Of a stretch of DNA of 64,000 nt, positions 23,864 through 31,677 are shown in pieces. Made by a program: the position numbers and the translations under genes. Numbering within the stretch: position 1 is the stretch's first letter; each line of letters opens with the position of its first letter. The notes under the pieces were generated by a model. That model was not told the DNA's origin. It made no database searches and saw nothing but the letters and a program-made list of their open reading frames with translations. Source of the stretch: a virus; IMG/VR virus record IMGVR_UViG_3300042386_001406, positions 1 through 64,000 of that record; one strand, given 5' to 3'.

Positions 23864-24832
23864 ATGGCAGACAATTTTGATCTTAGAAAATTTATTACTG
23901 AAGCGAAACTTAAAATTAAAGTTCCTGTAAAGGAAATGGCGCGTATCGCTAAAGAAAAATATAAACTCAATCCAGACTTTCCACAAATTGAAGATAGAAT
24001 TGCTAATCCTAGCAACTTTAAAACAGATAGAAAACAACAAGTAGTTAATTACTTTGTTAAAAAAGCAAAAGACGAGAGTATTGATCCAATGGAAGTTGAA
24101 TTGCTAAAAAGTGATATTGAAAAAAATTCAGCTCCTGGTATTAACTGGTCTTTCACTCCTGATATTCGTAATCAACTTTTAAAAGCCACAACTGTTAAAC
24201 CAGAAAAAGCAGCTGATGAAGAACCAGGTGAAGGTGATATATTTGGTGGCGCTGATGATGCTGAAGATTTGTTTGTAGGTAAAGGTAAACTTAAATCTAA
24301 AAAAGCAAAACCAGAAACAGGGGATGAAGAGCCAGGTGAAACAGATATCACTAAAATTAAAGCACCAAAATCAACAGCTGCTGGTTCTAAAGCTGGTGAG
24401 TGGTTTGTAGATAACAGTGACTTAATTGATCGTATTATTAAACAATATGCTCAATCAAATATTAAAACAGGACGCGCTGTTAAAGAAGCAGAAGATGGTG
24501 GTTTATCAAGTGCTGATTTCAAAGCAGCTCAAGCTAAATCTAAAGAAGCAGCTAAAGCTGGTTTACCTGACTTAGTAAAACGTCTTGTAGACAAAATTGA
24601 AGTTTTAAAAGATGAAGATTATAATGCTTATGTTAAAGTATTAAATGATCTTGACAAATATAAATTCGGAGCTACTAATACTAAAGGAGTAATGAAAATG
24701 ATCCTTAAATCATTAGGCGAAGATAAACTTCCAGCTATTGGATCTAAGAGAAAAGATAGTGAAGAAGATGAATTTAAAAAATTAGGTATTGATGATACAG
24801 ACATTGAAATTGATGGTGAAGAGGAACTCTAA
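23864..24832 (+). CDS. internal-protein candidate with T4-CTS-like N-terminus
   Basis: A 322-residue, mostly helical, charged protein. The start MADNFDLRKFITE-AKLKIK is the closest match here to the T4 internal-protein capsid-targeting peptide (MKTYQEFI-x-E-A) cut by gp21. The first seven residues recur at 30681. A low-complexity acidic linker (about residues 108-160, with repeats EEPGEGD and EEPGETD) separates N- and C-terminal domains; the C-terminal domain (AGLPDLVKRLVDKIEVLKDE) is helical. No enzyme motif. The next gene starts inside its 3' end. Confidence 0.6.
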   Translation: MADNFDLRKFITEAKLKIKVPVKEMARIAKEKYKLNPDFPQIEDRIANPSNFKTDRKQQVVNYFVKKAKDESIDPMEVELLKSDIEKNSAPGINWSFTPDIRNQLLKATTVKPEKAADEEPGEGDIFGGADDAEDLFVGKGKLKSKKAKPETGDEEPGETDITKIKAPKSTAAGSKAGEWFVDNSDLIDRIIKQYAQSNIKTGRAVKEAEDGGLSSADFKAAQAKSKEAAKAGLPDLVKRLVDKIEVLKDEDYNAYVKVLNDLDKYKFGATNTKGVMKMILKSLGEDKLPAIGSKRKDSEEDEFKKLGIDDTDIEIDGEEEL

Positions 24833-25166
24833 AACCATCGGAAAGTTATTTATTGTGATAGGTGGGGTTATATTTTTATACTTATTTATCCTATTGGTTA
24901 CATCAAAGCAAGGTATGCCTGCTGATATTAAGGCTACTATTGACTCATTAACAGCAGTTAATAAGCAATTAATTGAGCATCAACAACAAATTGACAGTAC
25001 AATTAATGCTTATGAGGCTGAAGTTGATCAAATTGACTTTCAAGTAGATAACATTAAGGAAAAAACAACTATTATTCGTGAGTATTACCATGAAGTAGGT
25101 CAACAAGCTGAGCAATATACTCCAACACAGGTAGATTCATTTTTTAAAGCTAGATACGGATACTAA
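24813..25166 (+). CDS. inner-membrane coiled-coil protein, possible i-spanin
   Basis: A 117-residue protein with one N-terminal membrane helix (KLFIVIGGVIFLYLFILLV) preceded by basic residues, then a long coiled coil (NKQLIEHQQQIDSTINAYEA) that should lie in the periplasm. This is the architecture of an inner-membrane spanin (Rz). I prefer the ATG at 24813 (MVKRNSKTIGK) over 24789, which would add eight residues and overlap the upstream gene more. It shares one base with the next gene. No holin or endolysin is recognised beside it. Confidence 0.5.
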   Translation: MVKRNSKTIGKLFIVIGGVIFLYLFILLVTSKQGMPADIKATIDSLTAVNKQLIEHQQQIDSTINAYEAEVDQIDFQVDNIKEKTTIIREYYHEVGQQAEQYTPTQVDSFFKARYGY

Positions 25167-25558
25167 TGAAATACATTTTAATTATATTAGCGTTTTTACC
25201 TATATTTGGTTACGCTCAACAAGATACTATTAAAATACCATCTCCTGTAGCTAAATTAATTGTTAAAGATTTAGTTAGTGGTGATAGTGCTAAGGCTGAG
25301 TTAAAATTATGTAATGAAAATATTACATTATTAGAAAAGAAAGTAACATTAAAAGATAGTATTATATCAGGACATGTTCAAAAAGGTATGTTATATGAAG
25401 AACGTATCAAAAATGAACAGTTAAAATTTGATGCTCAACAATTATGGGTTGATCAATTAAGAAAAGATAATAAGAAATTAAAAGCTAAATTAGTTTTCAC
25501 TAAACTATTAGGAACTGCTGTTATAGGCGGTTTAGGCTATTTATATTTAACTAAATAA
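25166..25558 (+). CDS. exported coiled-coil protein with C-terminal membrane helix
   Basis: A 130-residue protein with a signal-peptide-like start (MKYILIILAFLPIFGYAQQ), a central coiled coil, and a C-terminal hydrophobic helix (LLGTAVIGGLGYLYLTK). No lipobox Cys is present, so it is not a classical outer-membrane spanin. The combination of exported N-terminus and terminal membrane anchor recalls unimolecular spanins. Adjacent to the coiled-coil gene with a one-base overlap, so the two probably act together at the envelope. A terminator follows. Confidence 0.5.
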   Translation: MKYILIILAFLPIFGYAQQDTIKIPSPVAKLIVKDLVSGDSAKAELKLCNENITLLEKKVTLKDSIISGHVQKGMLYEERIKNEQLKFDAQQLWVDQLRKDNKKLKAKLVFTKLLGTAVIGGLGYLYLTK

Positions 25559-25580
25559 GATCCTTGCAATCCCATGCACT

Positions 25581-25612
25581 GAGGCTTAACCGGTAAGGTT
25601 AGGCCTCTTTTA
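25581..25612 (+). terminator. intrinsic terminator before the terminase gene
   Basis: An 11-bp stem (GAGGCTTAACC / GGTTAGGCCTC, one T-G pair) with a GGTAA loop and a T-rich tail. An ATATTTAT box begins at its very end. Confidence 0.85.
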
Positions 25613-25622
25613 TATATTTATA
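25613..25622 (+). promoter_or_regulatory. ATATTTAT box upstream of the terminase gene
   Basis: Reads TATATTTATA, immediately after the terminator; 13 nt before the ATG at 25636. A terminator followed at once by the box is what a unit boundary should look like. Confidence 0.55.
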
Positions 25623-25635
25623 TACAAACAGTTGC

Positions 25636-27228
25636 ATGAGCGATCAACAACAGAATATTAAAGATATTATTAAACAGGAATATGTTAAATGTGCTACTGA
25701 TCCTGTTTATTTTATGAAAAAATATTATTGGATTCAACACCCACAACGTGGTCGTATCCAATTTAATTTATATCCATTTCAGGAAGGTGTATTACATCAG
25801 TTTAAAAAGAATCGTTACAGTATAGTTAACAAGTCAAGACAGTTAGGTATCTCTACTCTAGTGTCAGCTTATTCACTTTGGTTAATGTTATTTAACAAAG
25901 ACAAAAACGTACTTTGTATAGCCACTAAGCAAGAAACTGCTAAAAACATGGTTACCAAAGTAAAATTTGCTTATGATAACCTACCCAGCTGGCTTAAAAT
26001 AAATGCTTTAGAAAACAATAAACTAAGTTTAAAACTAGCAAATGGATCTCAGATAAAAGCAATTGGTGCTACTGGCGACGCAGGTCGATCTGAAGCAGTA
26101 TCATTACTGTTACTAGATGAGGCCGCCTTTATTGAAGGTATAGATGAGATATTTGCCTCTGCTCAACAAACTTTGGCCACTGGTGGTCAATGTATAGCTA
26201 TTTCAACTCCATTTGGTACAGGTAACTGGTTCCATAGAACATTTATTGGTGGTGAAGAAGGAAAAAACGGATTTGTATCTATAAAATTACCTTGGACAGT
26301 ACACCCAGAACGAACTCAAAAATGGAGAGATGAACAAGATGCTATCTTAGGAATTAGAAACGCCGCTCAAGAATGTGATTGTGACTTTACAACTTCAGGT
26401 GATACAGTTGTTGAACCTGATATTTTAAATTTTTATATATCAACATATCAAGTAGATCCTATCTCAAAAGGTGGATTTGATGGTAACTTATGGCGTTGGG
26501 AATTTCCAGATTATACAAAACAATATATGGTTGTTGCTGACGTAGCTAGAGGTGATGGTAAAGATTATTCAGCTTGTCATGTTATTGATATAGCTGAAGC
26601 TAAACAAGTAGAAGAATATAAAGGACAAATTGGTACTCGTGACTATGGTCATCTATTAGTATCAATAGCTACAGAATGGAACAATGCTTTGTTAGTAATT
26701 GAAAATGCTAATATAGGATGGGACACAATTCAAACAGTTATAGATAGAGGATACCAAAACATGTATTACTCATCTAAATCAGACACAGCTAATATTACAA
26801 TGGATAATTTCTTAAGTCGAAACGACAGTAATTTAATACCTGGTTTTACCAACTCAACAAAAACTAGACCACTTGTAGTAGCTAAATTAGAGGCTTATAT
26901 GCGTGATAGAGCTTGTGTTATTCAATCACGTCGATTATTAGAAGAATTAAGAACATTTGTTTGGAAGAATGGTAAAGCACAAGCTAATGATGGATATAAT
27001 GACGACTTGATAATGGCTTTTGGTATTGGTATGTTTTTACGTGATACAGCTTTAAAATTCTCTCAAACAGGTATGGACTTAACTCGCGCTTCACTTGGAG
27101 GTATAGGAAAAATTTCATATAATACCGGACCAAGTGGCTTTTATACCCCACATAGTCCGCAACAAAATAATCCTTGGCAAATGGATAATGGTAGAGGACA
27201 AATGGAAGATATTAGCTGGTTGGTTTAG
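25636..27228 (+). CDS. terminase large subunit, T4 gp17-like
   Basis: A 530-residue packaging motor protein. The ATPase half has SRQLGIST (67-74) in the Walker A position, LLLLDEAAF (Walker B and catalytic Glu162) and a coupling motif IAISTPFGTGN. The nuclease half has an RNase-H-like Asp (VADVARGDGKDYS), LVIENANIGWD and a final DDLIMAFGIG. The Walker A motif lacks the usual Lys at the GK(S/T) position, a variant known among gp17-type terminases that use another basic residue. It pumps DNA into the prohead through the portal encoded next. No small terminase gene is recognised in this window. Confidence 0.92.
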   Translation: MSDQQQNIKDIIKQEYVKCATDPVYFMKKYYWIQHPQRGRIQFNLYPFQEGVLHQFKKNRYSIVNKSRQLGISTLVSAYSLWLMLFNKDKNVLCIATKQETAKNMVTKVKFAYDNLPSWLKINALENNKLSLKLANGSQIKAIGATGDAGRSEAVSLLLLDEAAFIEGIDEIFASAQQTLATGGQCIAISTPFGTGNWFHRTFIGGEEGKNGFVSIKLPWTVHPERTQKWRDEQDAILGIRNAAQECDCDFTTSGDTVVEPDILNFYISTYQVDPISKGGFDGNLWRWEFPDYTKQYMVVADVARGDGKDYSACHVIDIAEAKQVEEYKGQIGTRDYGHLLVSIATEWNNALLVIENANIGWDTIQTVIDRGYQNMYYSSKSDTANITMDNFLSRNDSNLIPGFTNSTKTRPLVVAKLEAYMRDRACVIQSRRLLEELRTFVWKNGKAQANDGYNDDLIMAFGIGMFLRDTALKFSQTGMDLTRASLGGIGKISYNTGPSGFYTPHSPQQNNPWQMDNGRGQMEDISWLV

Positions 27229-27231
27229 ATA

Positions 27232-27241
27232 AATATTTATA
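27232..27241 (+). promoter_or_regulatory. ATATTTAT box upstream of the portal gene
   Basis: Reads AATATTTATA, 17 nt before the ATG at 27259. Confidence 0.5.
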
Positions 27242-27258
27242 ACATATACTAAGATATT

Positions 27259-29148
27259 ATGGGATTATTTGATAATTTAAAACGATTATTCTCTTCAGAT
27301 GTCGTTATTCGTAATGTAGGCGGCGATGAACTAAGAGTAATTGATACAGATCGTATACAGTCATTAGGTACTTTACAAACTAATGCACTTGTAGACCGAT
27401 TTACCAAAATTTATACAACATCTGGTGCTGGTATTTACAACGTTAACAACGTTTATAACTACCAAACACTAAGAGTTCAACTTTATACTGACTATGAAGC
27501 TATGGATACTGACGCTATTGTAGCTTCAGCACTTGATATTATAGCCGATGAGTGTACTTTAAAAAATGAACATGGTGAAATGCTCCATGTTCGCTCTAGT
27601 GATGAAAATATTCAAAAGATATTATACAACTTATTCTATGATGTGTTAAATATCGAATTCAACTTATGGAGTTGGGCTCGTAACATGTGTAAGTATGGTG
27701 ACTTTTATCTTAAATTAGAAATAGCTGAGAAATTTGGTGTATATAATGTTATACCATTCTCCGCTTACTCAATTATCAGAGAGGAAGGTACTAATCCTAA
27801 AAATCCTACTTATGTAAGATTTAAATATGATCCTACATCAGTATCTGGTATCACTACTCCTCAAACACAGTACGCTTTAGGTACATCAACATCAGATATT
27901 TACTTTGAAAACTATGAAATGGCTCACTTTAGATTAATAAGTGATGTTAACTATTTACCTTATGGTAGAAGTTATTTAGAGCCAGGCCGTAAGATATTCA
28001 AACAAATGATATTAATGGAAGATGCGATGTTAATTCATCGTATTGTTCGTGCTCCTGAAAAACGTATTTTCTATATGAATGTAGGTGCTATTCCTCCAAA
28101 TGAGGTAGAAGCATTTATGCAAAAAACAGTACAAAAACTTAAGAAAGTACCTTTTGTAGATCCAACAACAGGCCAATATAACCTTAAGTACAATATGATG
28201 AACATGATGGAAGACTTTTACATTCCTGTAAGAGGTAACGACCAATCAACTCGTATTGATACAGCAAAAGGTTTAGAATATAATGGTATTGAAGACGTAG
28301 CTTACTTAAGAGATAAGTTATTCGCTGCTCTTAAGATACCTAAAGCATTTATGGGTTATGAAAAAGACTTAACTGGTAAAGCTACATTAGCCGCTGAAGA
28401 TATTAGATTTGCTCGTACAGTAGAACGTATTCAAAAGATATTATTATCAGAATTAACTAAGATTGCCTTAGTACACTTATATACTCAAGGATATGATGGT
28501 GAAATGTTAACCAACTTTGAGTTAAACTTAACTACACCTTCTATCATTTATGATCAAGAACGTGTTAACTTAATGAAAGAAAAAGTTGAGTTAGCAAGTA
28601 ACATTATGGAGTCTAATTTATTACCAACTGATTGGATTTATGATAACTTATTCCATTTCAGCCAAGACCAATATGATGAATATCGTGATTTAATTATTGA
28701 AGATAAAAAACGTAAGTTTAGATTAGCTCAAATTGAAGGTGAAGGTAATGACCCAGATGAATCAGGCCAGGTATATGGTACACCACACCAATTAGCTGTC
28801 GCTTATGGTAAGGGTAGAAAAGATGGAGCTGTGCCAACAGGATATAACGAGAAAAATCCTAATGAACCTGTACACTTAGTTGGCCGTCCTGAGGCTTCAG
28901 TATCAAATATTAATCGTCAAGATAATCCATTTGGTAAAGATAGATTAGGTACTAAATCATATAGCACAGCAGGTGTAGACCAAGAAGATACATTAGCAAA
29001 AACTCAATGGAAAGGTGGATCACCATTAGCATTAGAAACATATCTTAAAAACAAGAAAATGTTTGATGGATTACCAGTAAATCGCCGTACAACTTTATTT
29101 GAAAGTGATTTACTGAATGAAAACAACATCCGCGACGAGATCAAATAA
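27259..29148 (+). CDS. portal protein, T4 gp20-like
   Basis: A 629-residue portal vertex protein, somewhat longer than T4 gp20. The signature is in the middle: YGRSYLEPGRKIFKQMILME, HRIVRAPEKRIFYMNVG and NMMEDFYIPVRG. A dodecamer of this protein forms the DNA channel, nucleates prohead assembly and binds terminase and neck. The last 120 residues are hydrophilic with Gly/Pro, possibly cut or disordered. The gene lies between terminase and the prohead core genes, as in T4-like phages. Confidence 0.9.
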   Translation: MGLFDNLKRLFSSDVVIRNVGGDELRVIDTDRIQSLGTLQTNALVDRFTKIYTTSGAGIYNVNNVYNYQTLRVQLYTDYEAMDTDAIVASALDIIADECTLKNEHGEMLHVRSSDENIQKILYNLFYDVLNIEFNLWSWARNMCKYGDFYLKLEIAEKFGVYNVIPFSAYSIIREEGTNPKNPTYVRFKYDPTSVSGITTPQTQYALGTSTSDIYFENYEMAHFRLISDVNYLPYGRSYLEPGRKIFKQMILMEDAMLIHRIVRAPEKRIFYMNVGAIPPNEVEAFMQKTVQKLKKVPFVDPTTGQYNLKYNMMNMMEDFYIPVRGNDQSTRIDTAKGLEYNGIEDVAYLRDKLFAALKIPKAFMGYEKDLTGKATLAAEDIRFARTVERIQKILLSELTKIALVHLYTQGYDGEMLTNFELNLTTPSIIYDQERVNLMKEKVELASNIMESNLLPTDWIYDNLFHFSQDQYDEYRDLIIEDKKRKFRLAQIEGEGNDPDESGQVYGTPHQLAVAYGKGRKDGAVPTGYNEKNPNEPVHLVGRPEASVSNINRQDNPFGKDRLGTKSYSTAGVDQEDTLAKTQWKGGSPLALETYLKNKKMFDGLPVNRRTTLFESDLLNENNIRDEIK

Positions 29149-29152
29149 TATA

Positions 29153-29162
29153 CATATTTATA
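29153..29162 (+). promoter_or_regulatory. ATATTTAT box upstream of the 284-aa prohead gene
   Basis: Reads CATATTTATA, 22 nt before the ATG at 29185. Confidence 0.5.
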
Positions 29163-29184
29163 ATTAGTATCATTATACTAAACT

Positions 29185-30039
29185 ATGCGTATAAAACATA
29201 ACAAATTTCGCAACACTGGTGTATTATTTGAGCTATTAGTGCGTCAAATAGCATCAGACACATTGGCGAATACTGATTCTAAGGCGGTAAAGATTGTGAA
29301 AAAATATTTTCATAGTAATGAAATAGCAAAAGAGCATAAACTCTATCATACTATTTTAACAGCGCCACGCTTAAGTGAAGGTAAAGCTGAAGCATTAGTT
29401 AATACTACTGTTGACTTAGCTAAAAAATTAAATAAAGAAACATTACTTAAGGAAAAATACAACTTAATTAAAGAAATTAAGAAGCATTATAATCTTGAAA
29501 GTTTCTTTAAAGCTAAAGTTAACAACTATAAAGCTCTAGCTGCTGCTTACACATTATTTGAAGCCGCTATGGATAATAAGTTTGTTGAGCCTAAACAATT
29601 AGTGCTTAATAAACTTACTGTAATGGAACATATCACTAAGAAAACCTTAGTTGAAAATAAAGAAAACGAAGTTGAACAAGTATTAGCTAAAGAAGATAAA
29701 AATGTACGTTTATTAGCATATAAAATGTTAATTGAGAAGTTCAACACTAAATACTCAACATTAAGTACACGTCAAAAGTTAGTACTTAAAGAATTCATTA
29801 ACAATATTTCTAATCCTGAACACCTTAAAACATATATCAACGAGAACCTTAATAAGGTTAAAACTGAGTTAACTGATTTAGTTAAACAAGTTAATGACAA
29901 AACAACTGAAATTAAGTTAAACGAAGTTATAACGTTGATAAAGCCAATATCTAACAAGTCGTCTGTAAAAGATGAACATTTAGTAGCATTACTTCAATAT
30001 CAGCAACTAGCTGAGGAAATTAAGAAAGTAAATGGATAA
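29185..30039 (+). CDS. helical protein between portal and prohead core genes
   Basis: A 284-residue, Lys/Glu-rich, all-helical protein. The start (KHNKFRNTGVLFELLVRQIA) is of a type I recall next to portal genes in other large T4-like phages. No enzyme motif or membrane segment. By position it corresponds to the T4 67/68 region (prohead core) but I see no direct similarity. It overlaps the next gene by 8 bases. Prohead core component is an inference from order. Confidence 0.5.
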   Translation: MRIKHNKFRNTGVLFELLVRQIASDTLANTDSKAVKIVKKYFHSNEIAKEHKLYHTILTAPRLSEGKAEALVNTTVDLAKKLNKETLLKEKYNLIKEIKKHYNLESFFKAKVNNYKALAAAYTLFEAAMDNKFVEPKQLVLNKLTVMEHITKKTLVENKENEVEQVLAKEDKNVRLLAYKMLIEKFNTKYSTLSTRQKLVLKEFINNISNPEHLKTYINENLNKVKTELTDLVKQVNDKTTEIKLNEVITLIKPISNKSSVKDEHLVALLQYQQLAEEIKKVNG

Positions 30040-30679
30040 GAAAAAATTAGGAATTAAACTTAAAAAAGAAACATCGGCCACAGGAACCGGTGCTTCTGTA
30101 ACTCCAGGTGTTGGTATGGGCGTAGCTACAAAATATGCTTTTAAGAAAAAAGTAAAAGAAGATGCCCCACAACTAGCAGCTGGTAAAGTAAAAGATAACT
30201 ATGCTGTGTCTCATTTTGGTTTTACTAATGCTCCATCTAAACCAAATCGTTCTTCAAAAGCAATTGACTATAAAGAACTATGGGAAGCAGGTGAATATGA
30301 GTCTTTAGCAGATATGTTAGCACAATTAGGTGCTGAAGAAGATGCTGTTAAAGTACTTGTAAAAGCAGTTGAAATGGGAGCTTTAAAACCAACTGATGCT
30401 ATTGAAATTGTTAAAAAAACAGTTAGCTTAAATGAAGGATACGCTCAGTTTAGAAATGAAACTAAAATGCGTTCTAAACCAGATCAGTTCCATCAAGCAG
30501 TTAAACAAATAAAAAGAAAAATGAACGAAATCAATCGCATATTTGAATACGTTGATCGTTTAAAAAGTGAATTAAGTGAAGGTGAAGATTTAAAATATAA
30601 AAAATATACTGAAAATGCATTCCAACAAATTAAAGAGAGTGCAAAATCATTATTTTTAAAATCTACAAAACTAAAATAA
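30032..30679 (+). CDS. helical prohead-region protein
   Basis: A 215-residue basic protein. The first 35 residues are low-complexity (KKKLGIKLKKETSATGTGAS). A segment AIDYKELWEAGEYESLADML is reminiscent of small helical repeats, and the C-terminal half is a coiled coil (KQIKRKMNEINRIFEYVDRL). No catalytic motif. It is coupled to the previous gene by an 8-base overlap and starts the group leading to the protease. A scaffold or core role is likely from position alone. Confidence 0.5.
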   Translation: MDKKKLGIKLKKETSATGTGASVTPGVGMGVATKYAFKKKVKEDAPQLAAGKVKDNYAVSHFGFTNAPSKPNRSSKAIDYKELWEAGEYESLADMLAQLGAEEDAVKVLVKAVEMGALKPTDAIEIVKKTVSLNEGYAQFRNETKMRSKPDQFHQAVKQIKRKMNEINRIFEYVDRLKSELSEGEDLKYKKYTENAFQQIKESAKSLFLKSTKLK

Positions 30680-30680
30680 A

Positions 30681-31538
30681 ATGGCAGATAATTTTGACAT
30701 GAAACAATTCCTAGTTGAAAACAAATTAGGTGCTTATTCTAAATTAAGAGAAAATCCAGAGCAACAATATTATGTTCATGATGAAGAAGGATTAGAAGAA
30801 CCAATTGGTCCTTTCTCATTAGAACAAGCTAAAGCTGAAGTAATTAAACAAGGTGAAGGCTGGAAATTGATTGATGCTGAAACAGCTAAAGAAATTTGGT
30901 CACATTTAGGTGAAGGTGAAGCTGCTTATGAATATGAGAAAGGTAAAGCCGCTGGTGAAAAAGAAGAAAAAGAAAAATTAGCTAAAGAAGATCTAGGACA
31001 AGATCGTACTGATGCTGAAGCAGAAAAAATGATGGATTTCTTAGCTGAGAAAAATGTAGAAGAAGTAAGCCAAAATACATTCATGGTTGTTGATAGAATT
31101 GAAGAAATTGTTAGTAATTTAGCTCGCAATATCTCAACTAACTCAAATATTCCAACACAAGATAAAATTGGTTTAGTACAAGCTCTTAAAGAATTAAAAG
31201 AGTATGTTGAAGATTTAGGTGTTGAACTTGAAATGAATGAAACTAAAAAACCAGTAAAAGAAGGTGAAGATATTTTCGCTGATATTGAAGATGATCTTAT
31301 GCATGGAACTGATAGTAAGAGAGATCAAATTGAATACTTACAAGAAGTTATTGACTGGTGTCAAAATAAAATAGAGAAAATTAAAGACACTAATATGGAT
31401 GAAGCTATGGGTGGTAAAAATCCAGAAGGTGATAAATTAGTATTACGCTTTTTAAAAGGTGTAGCTAAAAAATTTGACTACCCTGTAGCACAAGCTGCTA
31501 TATTTGTTAAAGATACAATTAAAAGTTTAGGATATTAA
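30681..31538 (+). CDS. prohead core candidate with targeting-like N-terminus
   Basis: A 285-residue acidic protein. It begins MADNFDMKQFLVE-NKLGAY, matching MADNFDLRKFITE of the protein at 23864. A short domain follows (YVHDEEGLEEPIGPFSLEQA), then charged helices. The acidic helical composition fits a prohead core or internal protein that the protease would degrade or trim. It ends three bases before a 41-residue gene. Confidence 0.55.
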   Translation: MADNFDMKQFLVENKLGAYSKLRENPEQQYYVHDEEGLEEPIGPFSLEQAKAEVIKQGEGWKLIDAETAKEIWSHLGEGEAAYEYEKGKAAGEKEEKEKLAKEDLGQDRTDAEAEKMMDFLAEKNVEEVSQNTFMVVDRIEEIVSNLARNISTNSNIPTQDKIGLVQALKELKEYVEDLGVELEMNETKKPVKEGEDIFADIEDDLMHGTDSKRDQIEYLQEVIDWCQNKIEKIKDTNMDEAMGGKNPEGDKLVLRFLKGVAKKFDYPVAQAAIFVKDTIKSLGY

Positions 31539-31540
31539 TT

Positions 31541-31666
31541 ATGGCAAAAGCAATAAGAGGCGAAAGCCGCAAAGTTACATTTGGTAAACGTAAAGGCGGT
31601 AACGCTAAAAAATCATATAACAAACATAGCCCTCGCCCAAAAGCATATCGTGGTCAGGGCCGTTAA
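31541..31666 (+). CDS. 41-aa basic protein
   Basis: A very small, very basic protein (RKVTFGKRKGGNAKKSYNKH at its centre, ending YRGQGR). The ATG follows the previous stop by two bases, and the gene ends in a TAA overlapping an ATATTTAT box. The tail ending in Tyr-Arg-Gly-Gln-Gly-Arg is one I remember from similarly small genes near capsid genes in other T4-like phages. It may bind DNA or neutralise the acidic core inside the prohead. The size argues for caution, but composition and packing support a real gene. Confidence 0.6.
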   Translation: MAKAIRGESRKVTFGKRKGGNAKKSYNKHSPRPKAYRGQGR

Positions 31667-31674
31667 TATTTATT
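31665..31674 (+). promoter_or_regulatory. ATATTTAT box 3 nt before the 461-aa gene
   Basis: Reads AATATTTATT and overlaps the previous TAA; only 3 nt precede the ATG at 31678. If it is a -10-type element, the transcript would start at or inside the ATG. Confidence 0.35.
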
Positions 31675-31677
31675 AGT

